A DNA stretch of 38,652 nucleotides from Candidatus Thorarchaeota archaeon (GTDB lineage: Archaea; Asgardarchaeota; Thorarchaeia; Thorarchaeales; Thorarchaeaceae), in the NCBI GenBank assembly GCA_016840685.1, contig JAEORX010000013.1, positions 1 to 38,652 of the forward strand, in the 5' to 3' direction. The notes under the pieces are model-generated. The model searched no databases, was not told where the DNA came from, and saw only the letters and a list, made by a program, of their open reading frames with translations. Below, piece by piece: positions 6,975-15,300 of the stretch (positions are counted from its first letter, which is position 1; the number at the start of each line of letters is the position of its first letter). The position numbers were made by a program, and so were the translations under genes.

Positions 6975-8240
6975 ATGGAAAATCTAGAGAAAGCAGGACT
7001 TGCCGTCAATTATAACAAAGTACCAGAAACAAGATCAGATTCACTTCCCAAACGAGTCCATATTTGGGATGAGACTTTGAGGGATGGTGAGCAGACACCA
7101 GGTGTTGCACTCACAATTGATGAGAAAATAGAGATAGCAAAGAAACTCGATGAGGTAGGAACCGCTATAGTAGCTGTAGGTTTTCCAGCTGTAAGTGATG
7201 AGGAGAAAAGAGCTGTCGCAGCTATAGCAAAAGAGGGACTTGGCAGGGCTTCGGTCGCAGCACCAGCACGTGCTGTGATATCCGATGTGGAAGCATGTAT
7301 TGAGGCGGGTGTGCAGGAAGTCCCGATATTCATTGCTACCTCTGATTTCAGGCTCAAGTATCAGCTCAGGATGACTCGAGATGAAATGCTCGTACGACTC
7401 AGGGAATGTATTGAATATGGGAAAGAACATGGCCTCATCATCGACTATATCGCGGAGGATTCCACTCGAAGTGACATGGATTTTCTCTGCAAAGCCTATA
7501 CGACAGCGATTGATGCAGGAGCTGACAGGATTTGTGTTGCAGACACGGTGGGATTTGTCCGTCCAGAGGTCATGAAACATATCATTAGGGAGGTCAAAAC
7601 ACGACTCTGGAAGAAGTCAAAGTACAAGGTTCCCATGGCTGTACATTGCCATGATGACTTCGGTCTCGCCACAGCAAACACTCTAGCAGCAATAGAAGAA
7701 GGCGTGACCTACCCACAGGTATGTGTCAATGCATTTGGAGAACGAGCAGGAAATGCCGCCTTCGAAGAGATTGTCATGGCTCTGGAGGAGCTCTATGGAA
7801 TAGATACAGGTATTGAAACGGAGAAACTCTATGGTCTATCAAAGTTAGTTGAACGCCACTTTGTGGTTCCTTTGCCACTCCATAAAGCAATCAGTGGTGA
7901 CAATGCATTCACTCACTCAAGTGGCATTCATTCACATGGTCAGCTCACTCACTCAATGACATATGAACCAATAAGCCCCACCCTCGTGGGCAGACGTAGA
8001 GAGTTTCACCTTGGAAAGTTTGTGGGTAGGCATTTTGTGGAGTACCTCCTGAAGATGGGAGGCGTGAGCGCCACAGCTGAACAGGCGAGAGAGATAACTG
8101 AACGTGTGAAACGTACACACGAGGAGCGCAAGAAGACACAGTCTAAGGTGGCTTTTGACAAACTAAAAGGGAATCTGAAAGATCTCAGAACCGGGGTTTC
8201 AGAACGCGAGTTCTGGGCAATAGTCTTTGAGGTCATCTAG
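6975..8240 (+). CDS. Homocitrate / 2-isopropylmalate synthase-type DRE-TIM metallolyase
   Basis: 421 residues. The TIM barrel carries RDGEQTPGV at 36-44 with the catalytic Arg36-Asp37-Glu39, the metal ligands His224 and His226 in AVHCHDDFG, and the GERAGNAAFEE signature at 255-265. SSGIHSHG further on is the substrate-binding HxxGIH-like element of the post-barrel region. The enzyme condenses acetyl-CoA with a 2-oxoacid. Length fits homocitrate/AksA/NifV-type or short isopropylmalate synthases: there is no separate 100-residue LeuA regulatory domain, so leucine feedback by that domain is absent. Oxoacid specificity (2-oxoglutarate, 2-oxoisovalerate, pyruvate, oxaloacetate) cannot be decided from sequence alone. 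It lies 28 bases after the previous gene and may be in its operon. Confidence 0.9.
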   Translation: MENLEKAGLAVNYNKVPETRSDSLPKRVHIWDETLRDGEQTPGVALTIDEKIEIAKKLDEVGTAIVAVGFPAVSDEEKRAVAAIAKEGLGRASVAAPARAVISDVEACIEAGVQEVPIFIATSDFRLKYQLRMTRDEMLVRLRECIEYGKEHGLIIDYIAEDSTRSDMDFLCKAYTTAIDAGADRICVADTVGFVRPEVMKHIIREVKTRLWKKSKYKVPMAVHCHDDFGLATANTLAAIEEGVTYPQVCVNAFGERAGNAAFEEIVMALEELYGIDTGIETEKLYGLSKLVERHFVVPLPLHKAISGDNAFTHSSGIHSHGQLTHSMTYEPISPTLVGRRREFHLGKFVGRHFVEYLLKMGGVSATAEQAREITERVKRTHEERKKTQSKVAFDKLKGNLKDLRTGVSEREFWAIVFEVI

Positions 8241-8950
8241 TTATTACTCAATGACTTACTCAGGTTTCGTCTCATTAGCACACCAACATCCATACCGATT
8301 ATACCAATCAGAAAAATGAGACCAAATCCAATCAAGACCCAGATTTCTTGAGGTCCCGTGACTGGGTCAAGACCTGAGAGCCAATGACCAACTAACAGAC
8401 GATAGGCCACTTCCACTATAAGAAATAAAGTTGAGATGGCCAATGAAACCTTAATGCCATTCCGGAAGACTCTGGTCGCTTTCGTTGCTCTCTTTGTGAA
8501 GTCACTCAATTGGTTTCCTACGACTTCTGATTCGACCTTTACAAAGCGACCTTTCTGTATCTGTTCTTTCACGAAAGCCTCCAGCTTATCAAGGTCCATC
8601 TTGGAGTGATCGGCTTCAATGAACGTGCCTCTGATGAACTTGAAGGATGCTCCTCCACTGAAGAGGGCGAGAACCAGTATCACAATGATGAAGATTACTA
8701 CCTGCCAGAAAGCAAATGCAGCAAGAATTAGAGCCACAAAGACAAACATGACTATCATCTCAATGATACCGCCAGAACTCTCTACACCTCCTTCGAACAA
8801 GAAACCCAACTGCTTCATCACATTGATGCTGAGCCAGGTCTGATAGAAACTCTCATCTGATAGTACGAGGTTTCGTTCAATCGACTCTTTCACTTCATCT
8901 CGCTTTCCACCATACACTGAGATGGTCATTGTAGGTTCTGACGTACTCAT
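8237..8950 (-). CDS. Four-helix membrane protein, unknown
   Basis: 237 residues. A soluble N-terminal part (1-60) precedes two adjacent helices (about 63-100: IIEMIVMFVFVALILAAF, WQVVIFIIVILVLALF), a charged cytosolic-looking segment (105-160, with EADHSKMDLDKLEAFVKEQ), and two more helices (165-187 and 203-225). The C-terminus is short and polar. Family not recognised. ATG start. Its stop overlaps the end of the homocitrate synthase-type gene by four bases, tail to tail. Confidence 0.65.
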   Translation of the reverse strand: MSTSEPTMTISVYGGKRDEVKESIERNLVLSDESFYQTWLSINVMKQLGFLFEGGVESSGGIIEMIVMFVFVALILAAFAFWQVVIFIIVILVLALFSGGASFKFIRGTFIEADHSKMDLDKLEAFVKEQIQKGRFVKVESEVVGNQLSDFTKRATKATRVFRNGIKVSLAISTLFLIVEVAYRLLVGHWLSGLDPVTGPQEIWVLIGFGLIFLIGIIGMDVGVLMRRNLSKSLSNN

Positions 8951-9045
8951 GAGTTGCTATCTCCCAAAGGCGAATGGCTATCATTGAATGCAATCTGATA
9001 TAACGGTTACTCACTCAGATTCTAAGAACCGATTCCCTTTTCCGT

Positions 9046-9783
9046 ATGAGGTGTGATGGTTCTTTCATGTTGGATCCATGGAGTGAAATCATGAGAGATG
9101 CCGCTACAGGTGTTTCTGGTCAACACATAGTCGAGAGAGATGACGGTAGACTTGAAACACTAGAGGTGAGTGATTATACACAGATATTTCCCGAGTGGTC
9201 TGAAGTTGAGCGTTTGGCAATCACGCATGCAAAGGGAAAGGTCCTGGACATCGGAAGTGGGGCTGGGAGGGTTGCTCTGTATCTTCAGGCTCGTGGGCAT
9301 ATTGTTGTTGGTATTGATACTGCACAAGGGGCTGTGAAAGCCTGCAAGATGATGGGTTTCAAAGAAGCCTATGTTATGTCTACATCAGACCTGAAGTTCA
9401 AAGAGGGAACTTTCGACACGGTGGTCATGTTTGGGAACAACCTTGGTATTGCAGGAAATGAAACACTTGCCATGTTAAGGAAACTGCATAGGATAACAAC
9501 GCCTGAAGCAATCATTCTTGCGGGAAGCGCGGATGCAGAAAACACCGACAACGAGGATCATTTGAAGTACCATGCAATGAACAGAGCTAGGAACAGACCA
9601 CCGGGTCTTGTGCGAATAAGAGTCAAGTACAAGGAAAAAATCAGCAGTTGGTCGGACCTTTGGTTAGTCACTCCCAGTGAACTAGAAACGCTAGCTAAAC
9701 AGAGCGGTTGGAAGATAGAAGAAATATACCGGACCGGTAAGATTAACCAACCTGCCTATGTTGCCATTTTATCGAAAAGGTGA
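9046..9783 (+). CDS. Class I SAM-dependent methyltransferase
   Basis: 245 residues. Motif I is KVLDIGSGAGRVALYLQ at about 65-81; the acidic motif II residue is in VVGIDTAQGA and a post-motif FDTVVMFGNNLG follows, so the Rossmann methyltransferase fold is complete. The substrate is unknown; an R-N-R-P-P-G-L-V-R-I-R-V-K-Y segment near 183 suggests a later beta strand pair. ATG at 9046 is used here; ATG at 9067 (MLDPWSEIM) is an alternative with GAGGTG 13 bases upstream. The stop lies five bases before the next start, so it is probably co-transcribed with the hexapeptide-repeat gene. Confidence 0.88.
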   Translation: MRCDGSFMLDPWSEIMRDAATGVSGQHIVERDDGRLETLEVSDYTQIFPEWSEVERLAITHAKGKVLDIGSGAGRVALYLQARGHIVVGIDTAQGAVKACKMMGFKEAYVMSTSDLKFKEGTFDTVVMFGNNLGIAGNETLAMLRKLHRITTPEAIILAGSADAENTDNEDHLKYHAMNRARNRPPGLVRIRVKYKEKISSWSDLWLVTPSELETLAKQSGWKIEEIYRTGKINQPAYVAILSKR

Positions 9784-9788
9784 GCAGC

Positions 9789-10322
9789 ATGACGATTTAC
9801 GCACTTGGTGAGAAACGACCCGATATAGCATCATCAGCATACGTTCATCCACACGCCACTGTCATAGGTGACGTGAAGATCGGAGAACGGGTCTTTGTTG
9901 CTCCAATGGCTTCTATCAGGGGAGACCGGGGGAGGATAGAGATAGGAGATGAAACCAATGTGCAGGATGGAGCTGTTATCCACTCGGATACTAGCTTTGT
10001 GACCAAGATAGGTAGACGGGTGAATATTGGTCATAATGCAACAATCCATGCTGAGAGCATCGGAGATAATGCAGCAATTGGAATGGGGGCAGTCCTCATG
10101 CTTGGAAGCAAAGTTGCAGAGGGGGTAATGATAGCCAATTCCGCACTCCTACACAACAAGACCTTAACTGAACCCAATAAGATCTATGCAGGAGTCCCTG
10201 CCAAGTACATGCGCGATCTTGATCCTGAGGGAGAAGCAAGGGCAGCAATAGATGATTATCTTGACACTTACGTAGCTAACACTGACGTGTACAAACGAGA
10301 TCTTAGAGAGGTAGATGACTAG
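9789..10322 (+). CDS. Gamma-carbonic anhydrase-like hexapeptide-repeat protein
   Basis: 177 residues, left-handed beta helix: repeated I/V-G-x-x-A turns (VHPHATVIGDVKIGE, IGDNAAIGMGAVLMLGSKV). The CamH/YrdA-type signature is intact: Arg44 and Asp46 in IRGDRG, N-x-Q-D at 57-60, and the three zinc-ligand histidines His65, His82 and His87 (VIHSD, IGHNATIH). Members are trimeric zinc or iron enzymes that hydrate CO2, or related proteins without that activity. The acidic loop with the catalytic Glu of true Cam is not evident. ATG 9789 is preferred because AGGTGA lies five bases upstream; a GTG at 9780 overlapping the previous stop is the alternative. Confidence 0.9.
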   Translation: MTIYALGEKRPDIASSAYVHPHATVIGDVKIGERVFVAPMASIRGDRGRIEIGDETNVQDGAVIHSDTSFVTKIGRRVNIGHNATIHAESIGDNAAIGMGAVLMLGSKVAEGVMIANSALLHNKTLTEPNKIYAGVPAKYMRDLDPEGEARAAIDDYLDTYVANTDVYKRDLREVDD

Positions 10323-10354
10323 GGTGTAGCCCGACCCGTAACCTTATGAGGTTT

Positions 10355-10370
10355 ATTAACAATTGTTAAT
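10355..10370. promoter_or_regulatory. 16-bp perfect palindrome, candidate operator (copy 1 of TTAAC-N4-GTTAA)
   Basis: ATTAACAATTGTTAAT is a perfect palindrome ending two bases before the ATG at 10373. A TATA-like AACCTTAT lies about 10 bases before it, so a bound protein would cover the transcription start. The core recurs at 23412 and 32439. Confidence 0.6.
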
Positions 10371-10372
10371 AT

Positions 10373-10648
10373 ATGACCGACATAATTGAAGGAAAAATCA
10401 TCTCGACAACCCTTGGTGAGTTTGCCAACCAGAAGATTGTCTATGGGTATATTGGTATTGAATTAGCTGACAAGACACATGTCAAGGTCAAAGTCGATGC
10501 CTATACGAAGCACGAAACACTTACGCCTGGTGATGAGGTTGTAGTGGAGGTCCACAATTTACCCAACACAGGCATAATCGTTGCAAGGAGAATTCAGCTA
10601 AAATCAAACATGCATACCCCATCAGATGAAGTCCCAGCAACTGCGTAG
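10373..10648 (+). CDS. Small beta-rich (OB/Sm-like) protein, paralogue A
   Basis: 91 residues, alternating beta-strand pattern without signal or Cys: GKIISTTLGEF, YGYIGIELADK, HVKVKVDAYTK, GDEVVVEVHN and GIIVARRIQL give a five-strand barrel-like profile. It is paralogous to the next gene. The arrangement of strands with a conserved T-x-x-E-T-L-x-x-G-x-x-V turn resembles small OB or Sm-like barrels that bind nucleic acid or ligands, but no family is recognised. The C-terminal 15 residues are polar. The start ATG follows a palindromic operator with almost no leader, so it is probably regulated at that site and read from a very short or absent leader. Confidence 0.75.
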   Translation: MTDIIEGKIISTTLGEFANQKIVYGYIGIELADKTHVKVKVDAYTKHETLTPGDEVVVEVHNLPNTGIIVARRIQLKSNMHTPSDEVPATA

Positions 10649-10722
10649 CACTCTCAGCACATCGATTGCACTGATAGTTTGCATTATACAGCATTCACTT
10701 GATTTTATTTTGGCGAATCAAT

Positions 10723-10953
10723 ATGGAAAGGACATTCACTGGCTCAATCATATCCGCAGAACTTGGAAGGCTTGGAAAGAAACCTTATGGATTCATCAGT
10801 ATTGAAACAGAAGAGCATGAACAGCTAAAAGTCAAGATTGCAATGCTTACTAATTTTGAAACATTGGAAATTGGCAAGAGAGTCAATATTGTGGCTGAAA
10901 ACATTGGTAACATGAATGTTATGACAGCCAAATCGGTATTGCTAGCTGAATAA
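10723..10953 (+). CDS. Small beta-rich protein, paralogue B
   Basis: 76 residues from ATG 10723 (a TTG at 10699 is in frame but would add a non-homologous IFYFGES-like start). It aligns end to end with paralogue A: G-x-I-I-S, L-G, Y-G-x-I-x-I-E, V-K-x, E-T-L-x-x-G-x-x-V and the N-x-x-N/N-x-G turn are shared. It is 74 bases downstream with its own TATA-like TTATAC box, so expression may be separate. The palindrome of paralogue A is absent here. A tandem duplication followed by divergence is the simplest reading. Confidence 0.72.
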   Translation: MERTFTGSIISAELGRLGKKPYGFISIETEEHEQLKVKIAMLTNFETLEIGKRVNIVAENIGNMNVMTAKSVLLAE

Positions 10954-11056
10954 TCTCATTTTCCGGATGCATTTGAGCCTTTGCCCTAAGATACACGTTA
11001 TACTTTTAGCAATAGATACAATATCATCTGCTGACAGATGATAAGAGGATGAGCCC

Positions 11057-11437
11057 ATGCCAAAACTTCCTTTACGGTACTACTGCTATGTTTGTGGTCA
11101 ATCTAATGATTTGGAGCTTGATGTTCCACTCGCACCAAAGATGAACCGGGATGAGATCAAATGTGAAAACTGTGGTGATGTCACGCATCTATTACACACA
11201 TCTTGTCCCAAGTGCAAGAGTGCCTTCAGGTATTTCCTCTCAGATCTTAATTTCCCAGATGAGATTCGAGCCCTCTCTGAAGCCTATGTGAAACTTATCG
11301 CAGGAGTCAGGGACAGTCTCAAAGACCATGTCAAGGAGTTCAATGTCCCTGTACCAAAGAGATGGTCTGTGAATCTTAGCTGTGATTGTGGAGAGGAGTA
11401 TTCTGCTGAGATCTCTCTCCCACAGCTGCAGGACTAG
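11057..11437 (+). CDS. Multi-zinc-ribbon protein, unknown
   Basis: 126 residues. Cysteine pairs are at 10/13 (CYVCG), 36/39 (CENCG) and 50/53 (CPKCK), and a last pair CDC near 109-111. A helical stretch (70-95) separates the third and fourth pairs. The pattern suggests two zinc-ribbon knuckles, as in archaeal adaptor proteins of transcription or translation, but no family is recognised. GAGGATGAG lies before the ATG. The stop overlaps the convergent OsmC gene by four bases. Confidence 0.7.
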   Translation: MPKLPLRYYCYVCGQSNDLELDVPLAPKMNRDEIKCENCGDVTHLLHTSCPKCKSAFRYFLSDLNFPDEIRALSEAYVKLIAGVRDSLKDHVKEFNVPVPKRWSVNLSCDCGEEYSAEISLPQLQD

Positions 11438-11928
11438 TCCATAATAGTGCTTGATGTCAGACCCGCCTGAGTCTGAAGACTTCTGTCTACGAATACTTCA
11501 TAATTAAGATGAATTGGGCACTTTATAGAGTTTGCAACCAAACAATATTGATGCGCTCGCTCAGCAGCCTTTTCCATCCTTTTGCGATCTTTCTCGGTCT
11601 CAACAATGATTCTAGCATTGATTGTTATCTGTTCAAACTCCCATCCAAATTCAGCCCTCTGAAGTTTACCTGTTGCAGATAGATTGAAGTCTTTGAAGGT
11701 CCCATGAAAACGCTTCGCCACTCCTGAGAGAGAAACTCCATAGCAGGAGAGAGCTGAAGCCACAAAGAGGTCTTCTGGTGAGATGAGTTCCTTAGGACTT
11801 TCAGACCAAAAATCAGGAGGTGTTGCCACTTGAAGGTCAGGCTTACCTTTAATCTCAATTGTGACGATCTTGTCTCGGACCCAGTTGCTGTTCATGTCGT
11901 ATCTATGTTCTTCAATGCTGTTAGTCAT
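11434..11928 (-). CDS. OsmC/Ohr family protein
   Basis: 164 residues from ATG 11928. The family core is present: a beta half, then PEDLFVASALSCYGVSLSGV with the first redox Cys62, and a C-terminal helix AAERAHQYCLVANSI with Cys129. These two cysteines form the peroxidatic pair that reduces organic hydroperoxides or persulfides in OsmC/Ohr proteins. The Glu/Asp before the first helix (SPEDL) also fits. A longer frame to a TTG at 11976 exists, but ATG 11928 gives the normal family length. Probably an antioxidant enzyme of the cytosol. Confidence 0.88.
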   Translation of the reverse strand: MTNSIEEHRYDMNSNWVRDKIVTIEIKGKPDLQVATPPDFWSESPKELISPEDLFVASALSCYGVSLSGVAKRFHGTFKDFNLSATGKLQRAEFGWEFEQITINARIIVETEKDRKRMEKAAERAHQYCLVANSIKCPIHLNYEVFVDRSLQTQAGLTSSTIMD

Positions 11929-12328
11929 GATAGATACTCGATTTAATTCATTGAATAGCATTATGCTATAGGACAAGCTCTTTTACTAGCTCGATACCTC
12001 GAATGGTGAGGCTTATTAGGAACTTCGTCCCATGCATGAACGGTGGACAGGCGGCTGATTGGGCAACATTTTCTGTAACATGCCCTCATAACTCCCCCCC
12101 TCCTACCATTTGCCCTATCGGCACTGGCCACCAACCCAGCTTCATTTTGTAGTCTATAAACTGGATTTCTCTAAGGTTCAAAAATTCCATGATTTTCAAT
12201 TATTACATCCTAAGAATCCTAAATACGCATACTACGAATATCATAATGATTGGAATGCCATAATGAGGCCGCTCCAAAAATCCTACACCTAGTCATGGAT
12301 GTTAAAGATACATAGGTGATTCGAAAAG
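11929..12328. other. 400-base intergenic region, no gene seen
   Basis: It holds the promoters of the OsmC gene (minus) and of the surface giant (plus). A C-rich patch occurs near 12090-12105, and an AT-rich stretch near 12165-12260. A 60-codon frame at 12110-12292 has no start context and an unnatural composition, so I do not call it. No tRNA-like T-loop or clear hairpin was found. An AGGTGA 12 bases before ATG 12329 could be a distant ribosome site. Confidence 0.4.
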
Positions 12329-15300
12329 ATGACATCATCCCCATCGAGATTTAGACCGACTGCAAGAGAATATTCTGGACGACATTCGTCTATAGTGAAG
12401 TTGAGTGTAGTCTTTATCACGTTGATATTCCTATTAGTCCCATCATCAGACATGGGTGTGGTGCAGCCCATGGAAGGTGATTATATCACCCCTATAGATA
12501 GTGGCTTTTCAACCTCATCCAATTTCATTAGAGTTAAGCTTCCGTATCAAGTTTATTCGATTGCTCTGGGTACAGTTCCCATAGGTTCTGGATTTGCCTA
12601 TGTTCATGACGACACAATACGATTCAAAGACCCCATCAACCAATTAAATGACTCACTGTTCATTGGCGAGGGAGATGTTTTTCACGAAACACTTACAGGA
12701 GCTGATATAGACAATGATGGAAACACCGAATTCCTATTCATTATGTTTAATTCAACCACTGCAAGTGAGAAACTGATTATCGCTGACTTCGACGCGAGTT
12801 CAGTTACAAGCTATGACTGTCCTGTGCAGGGACCTCGTGAGATTATCTTTGGCAACTTCACTGCTGACACACAGACAGATGTTGCAGTCTATAACTGGGA
12901 TTTGATTTCTATGATCAATCTGAATGATGGCAGCCCTATTGGACTCTACAACCCCATGCCAGAGATAAAACGAGCCATTTCAGGTAACTTCTCAGTATCA
13001 TCCCAAGATGAGATAGCAATTCTAAGTACTGATTGGGGATTTCAAAAAGTCAATATTGAAACCATTGCGGGTGATGGGACACCATTGCAGTGGAGTGAGT
13101 ATCCAAGCATGTCAGTCGCAAGTGATATGATACTTCACTCTCTGCGAAGCGGACTAGATGATTTGGCAATCACATTGATGAATCAAGAGCTTGGTGTTAG
13201 TGAACTTGTAGCAATTTTTGGTAATAATCTGTCTGCTAGATTTGTAAAGAAAATGCCTGATTATTATGGAGACACCTATATCAAAGCAGCCGCCTTCAAT
13301 GATGATTCCGTTGATGACCTTGTGGTTGTTCCAACAATGTGGCATTTAGCAACCTTCTTCGATGGCGATTCCGGCATGATGATTGGACACTCACAAGAGG
13401 AGATTTCGTGCTATTGGCAGAGAGCGTTTGACGTGGGAGTGTTAGATTCAGATGCTTACGCAGATTTGGCTGTTGAGGGTCCACGAGGACAATTGACATT
13501 AATAAGAGGGAGCAATGGAGCCATAGGATACGAAGAGAACAGGCTCCCAGGACCATTTCATCAAGTTAGTACATTTGATATCAACGAAGATGGGAGAGAA
13601 GATATCATCACATTGATGGATACTGTTTCCATTCTTTTGAGTGACATAGAAGCGCCACATGTTGCCTTAGATCCATTGTATCCTGCCCATCCTACTATTT
13701 ATGATACATATATGAAGATTGAACTCACAGCTACTGATAACATCCATGTTGAGCGTGCTACAATTAATATCCGAGCTGCAGGTGAGGGGCCATTTACATC
13801 ATACATGGCAAATGAAATGATTAGGGCACCTAATGACAAATACATCTACATCACTACGGATTTACAAGCAGGAGAGTATCTCTACTATATTGAGATTATC
13901 GATGCATATCTGAATTCCTTCTCTTATGGGAATGAAACAAATCCAGAAACCCTCAATGTCGACGATCATTTTGCAGATGGCTTCTTTTTCAATGCTACAA
14001 TCGACCATGCAATGGGCCATGTCTTGGCTAAAGGAAATAATACCCTTGGCGATGAGATCATTCACATCATCACCATCGCATCTACTACAAGGACTGCAGC
14101 GCTTCGGACCTTCTCACCTAACGGAACTGCTATTTCAGACTTCATAATTGGCGGTGTGAATTCGTATGATAGGTTTGAGGTCTATTCGGGGATGCACGAT
14201 GGTGATGGCATATTGGATCCTGTTGTCGCCAAGTACAACTCAACTCATACAGTCTTCTATGTGTTTCATGGTATTGATATGACATCATGGAAGAACGTAA
14301 CTTACAAAGAAATACCAAGATTAGAAGATAGCCCAATTAGTGTGTTTGATGATGATCAGGATGGATTTGACGAAATTCACTATATTGAGGGCAACTACTC
14401 GATGCCGAGTATTAGGAGAATAGAGCATGATTTTTCATCTTCTATCACTCGCACGCTTCAAACTAATAATGAAGTAGTCGGGATGGCTCATGCTACGATT
14501 GAGGGTACCAGACCTCAAATTGCAGTTCTAAGAGATAGTAGTACAGTAGAGATCTATCAAGCGTATAACCTAACAAAACTAAAGACGCTGATGTACAATT
14601 CACCGGGTTCAACACTGGGTGATATTCCTCTTGGAATCATTCCATATAAGAACTCAACACACCAAAGTGAACAATTCTTGGTTGGATATGCCGGCTGGTC
14701 AGGCGATACACCCACGAATTATTTCTGTCTAGTCGATTTTCAAACCCTAAAAGTAGGTGATCCCCCATTTATGGAATTAATCGGAGATCACACCAAAGGA
14801 GTATATCCATATGATATAGACGCAGATGGGATTGAAGAGTTGTTTGTCTTCGAGGAGTCAGGAAATGTATCTCTATGCGATTTAGCTTTTACAACACCCA
14901 GACAGTGGTCTGTGTTTGTCAGTGAGGCATTTCCAACCAGTTCAATCACATTGGACTATGATGGAGATGGTGAAGAAGAGTTTCTCATCGCAACATCAGA
15001 TGACATTCTTACGGCCATCAGTTTTCAGGGCAATATTGATTATCAGGCAGAAATTGGAATGATATTCAATATGGTTAGAGTAGGTAATGTCGATGTTGGC
15101 GTTGGGGAAGATATAGCTGCGTTTCCAGTATTGCGTGCCAGATATAGTCTGGCTACAATTCGTAACATTGATCTCCTCTATATTCTGAATACTACTTTCA
15201 ATATTGAATCAAGTACAACTCTACAAGGTAGTAGCATATGGGCTAATGCCACAGTCCTAAATGCATATAATGAACCTATATCAGATGCAGTGGCTTCACT

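Noticed and set aside
12110-12292. 60-codon frame before the surface giant
   Set aside because: No ribosome site, odd composition and no recognisable pattern; it lies in the promoter region.
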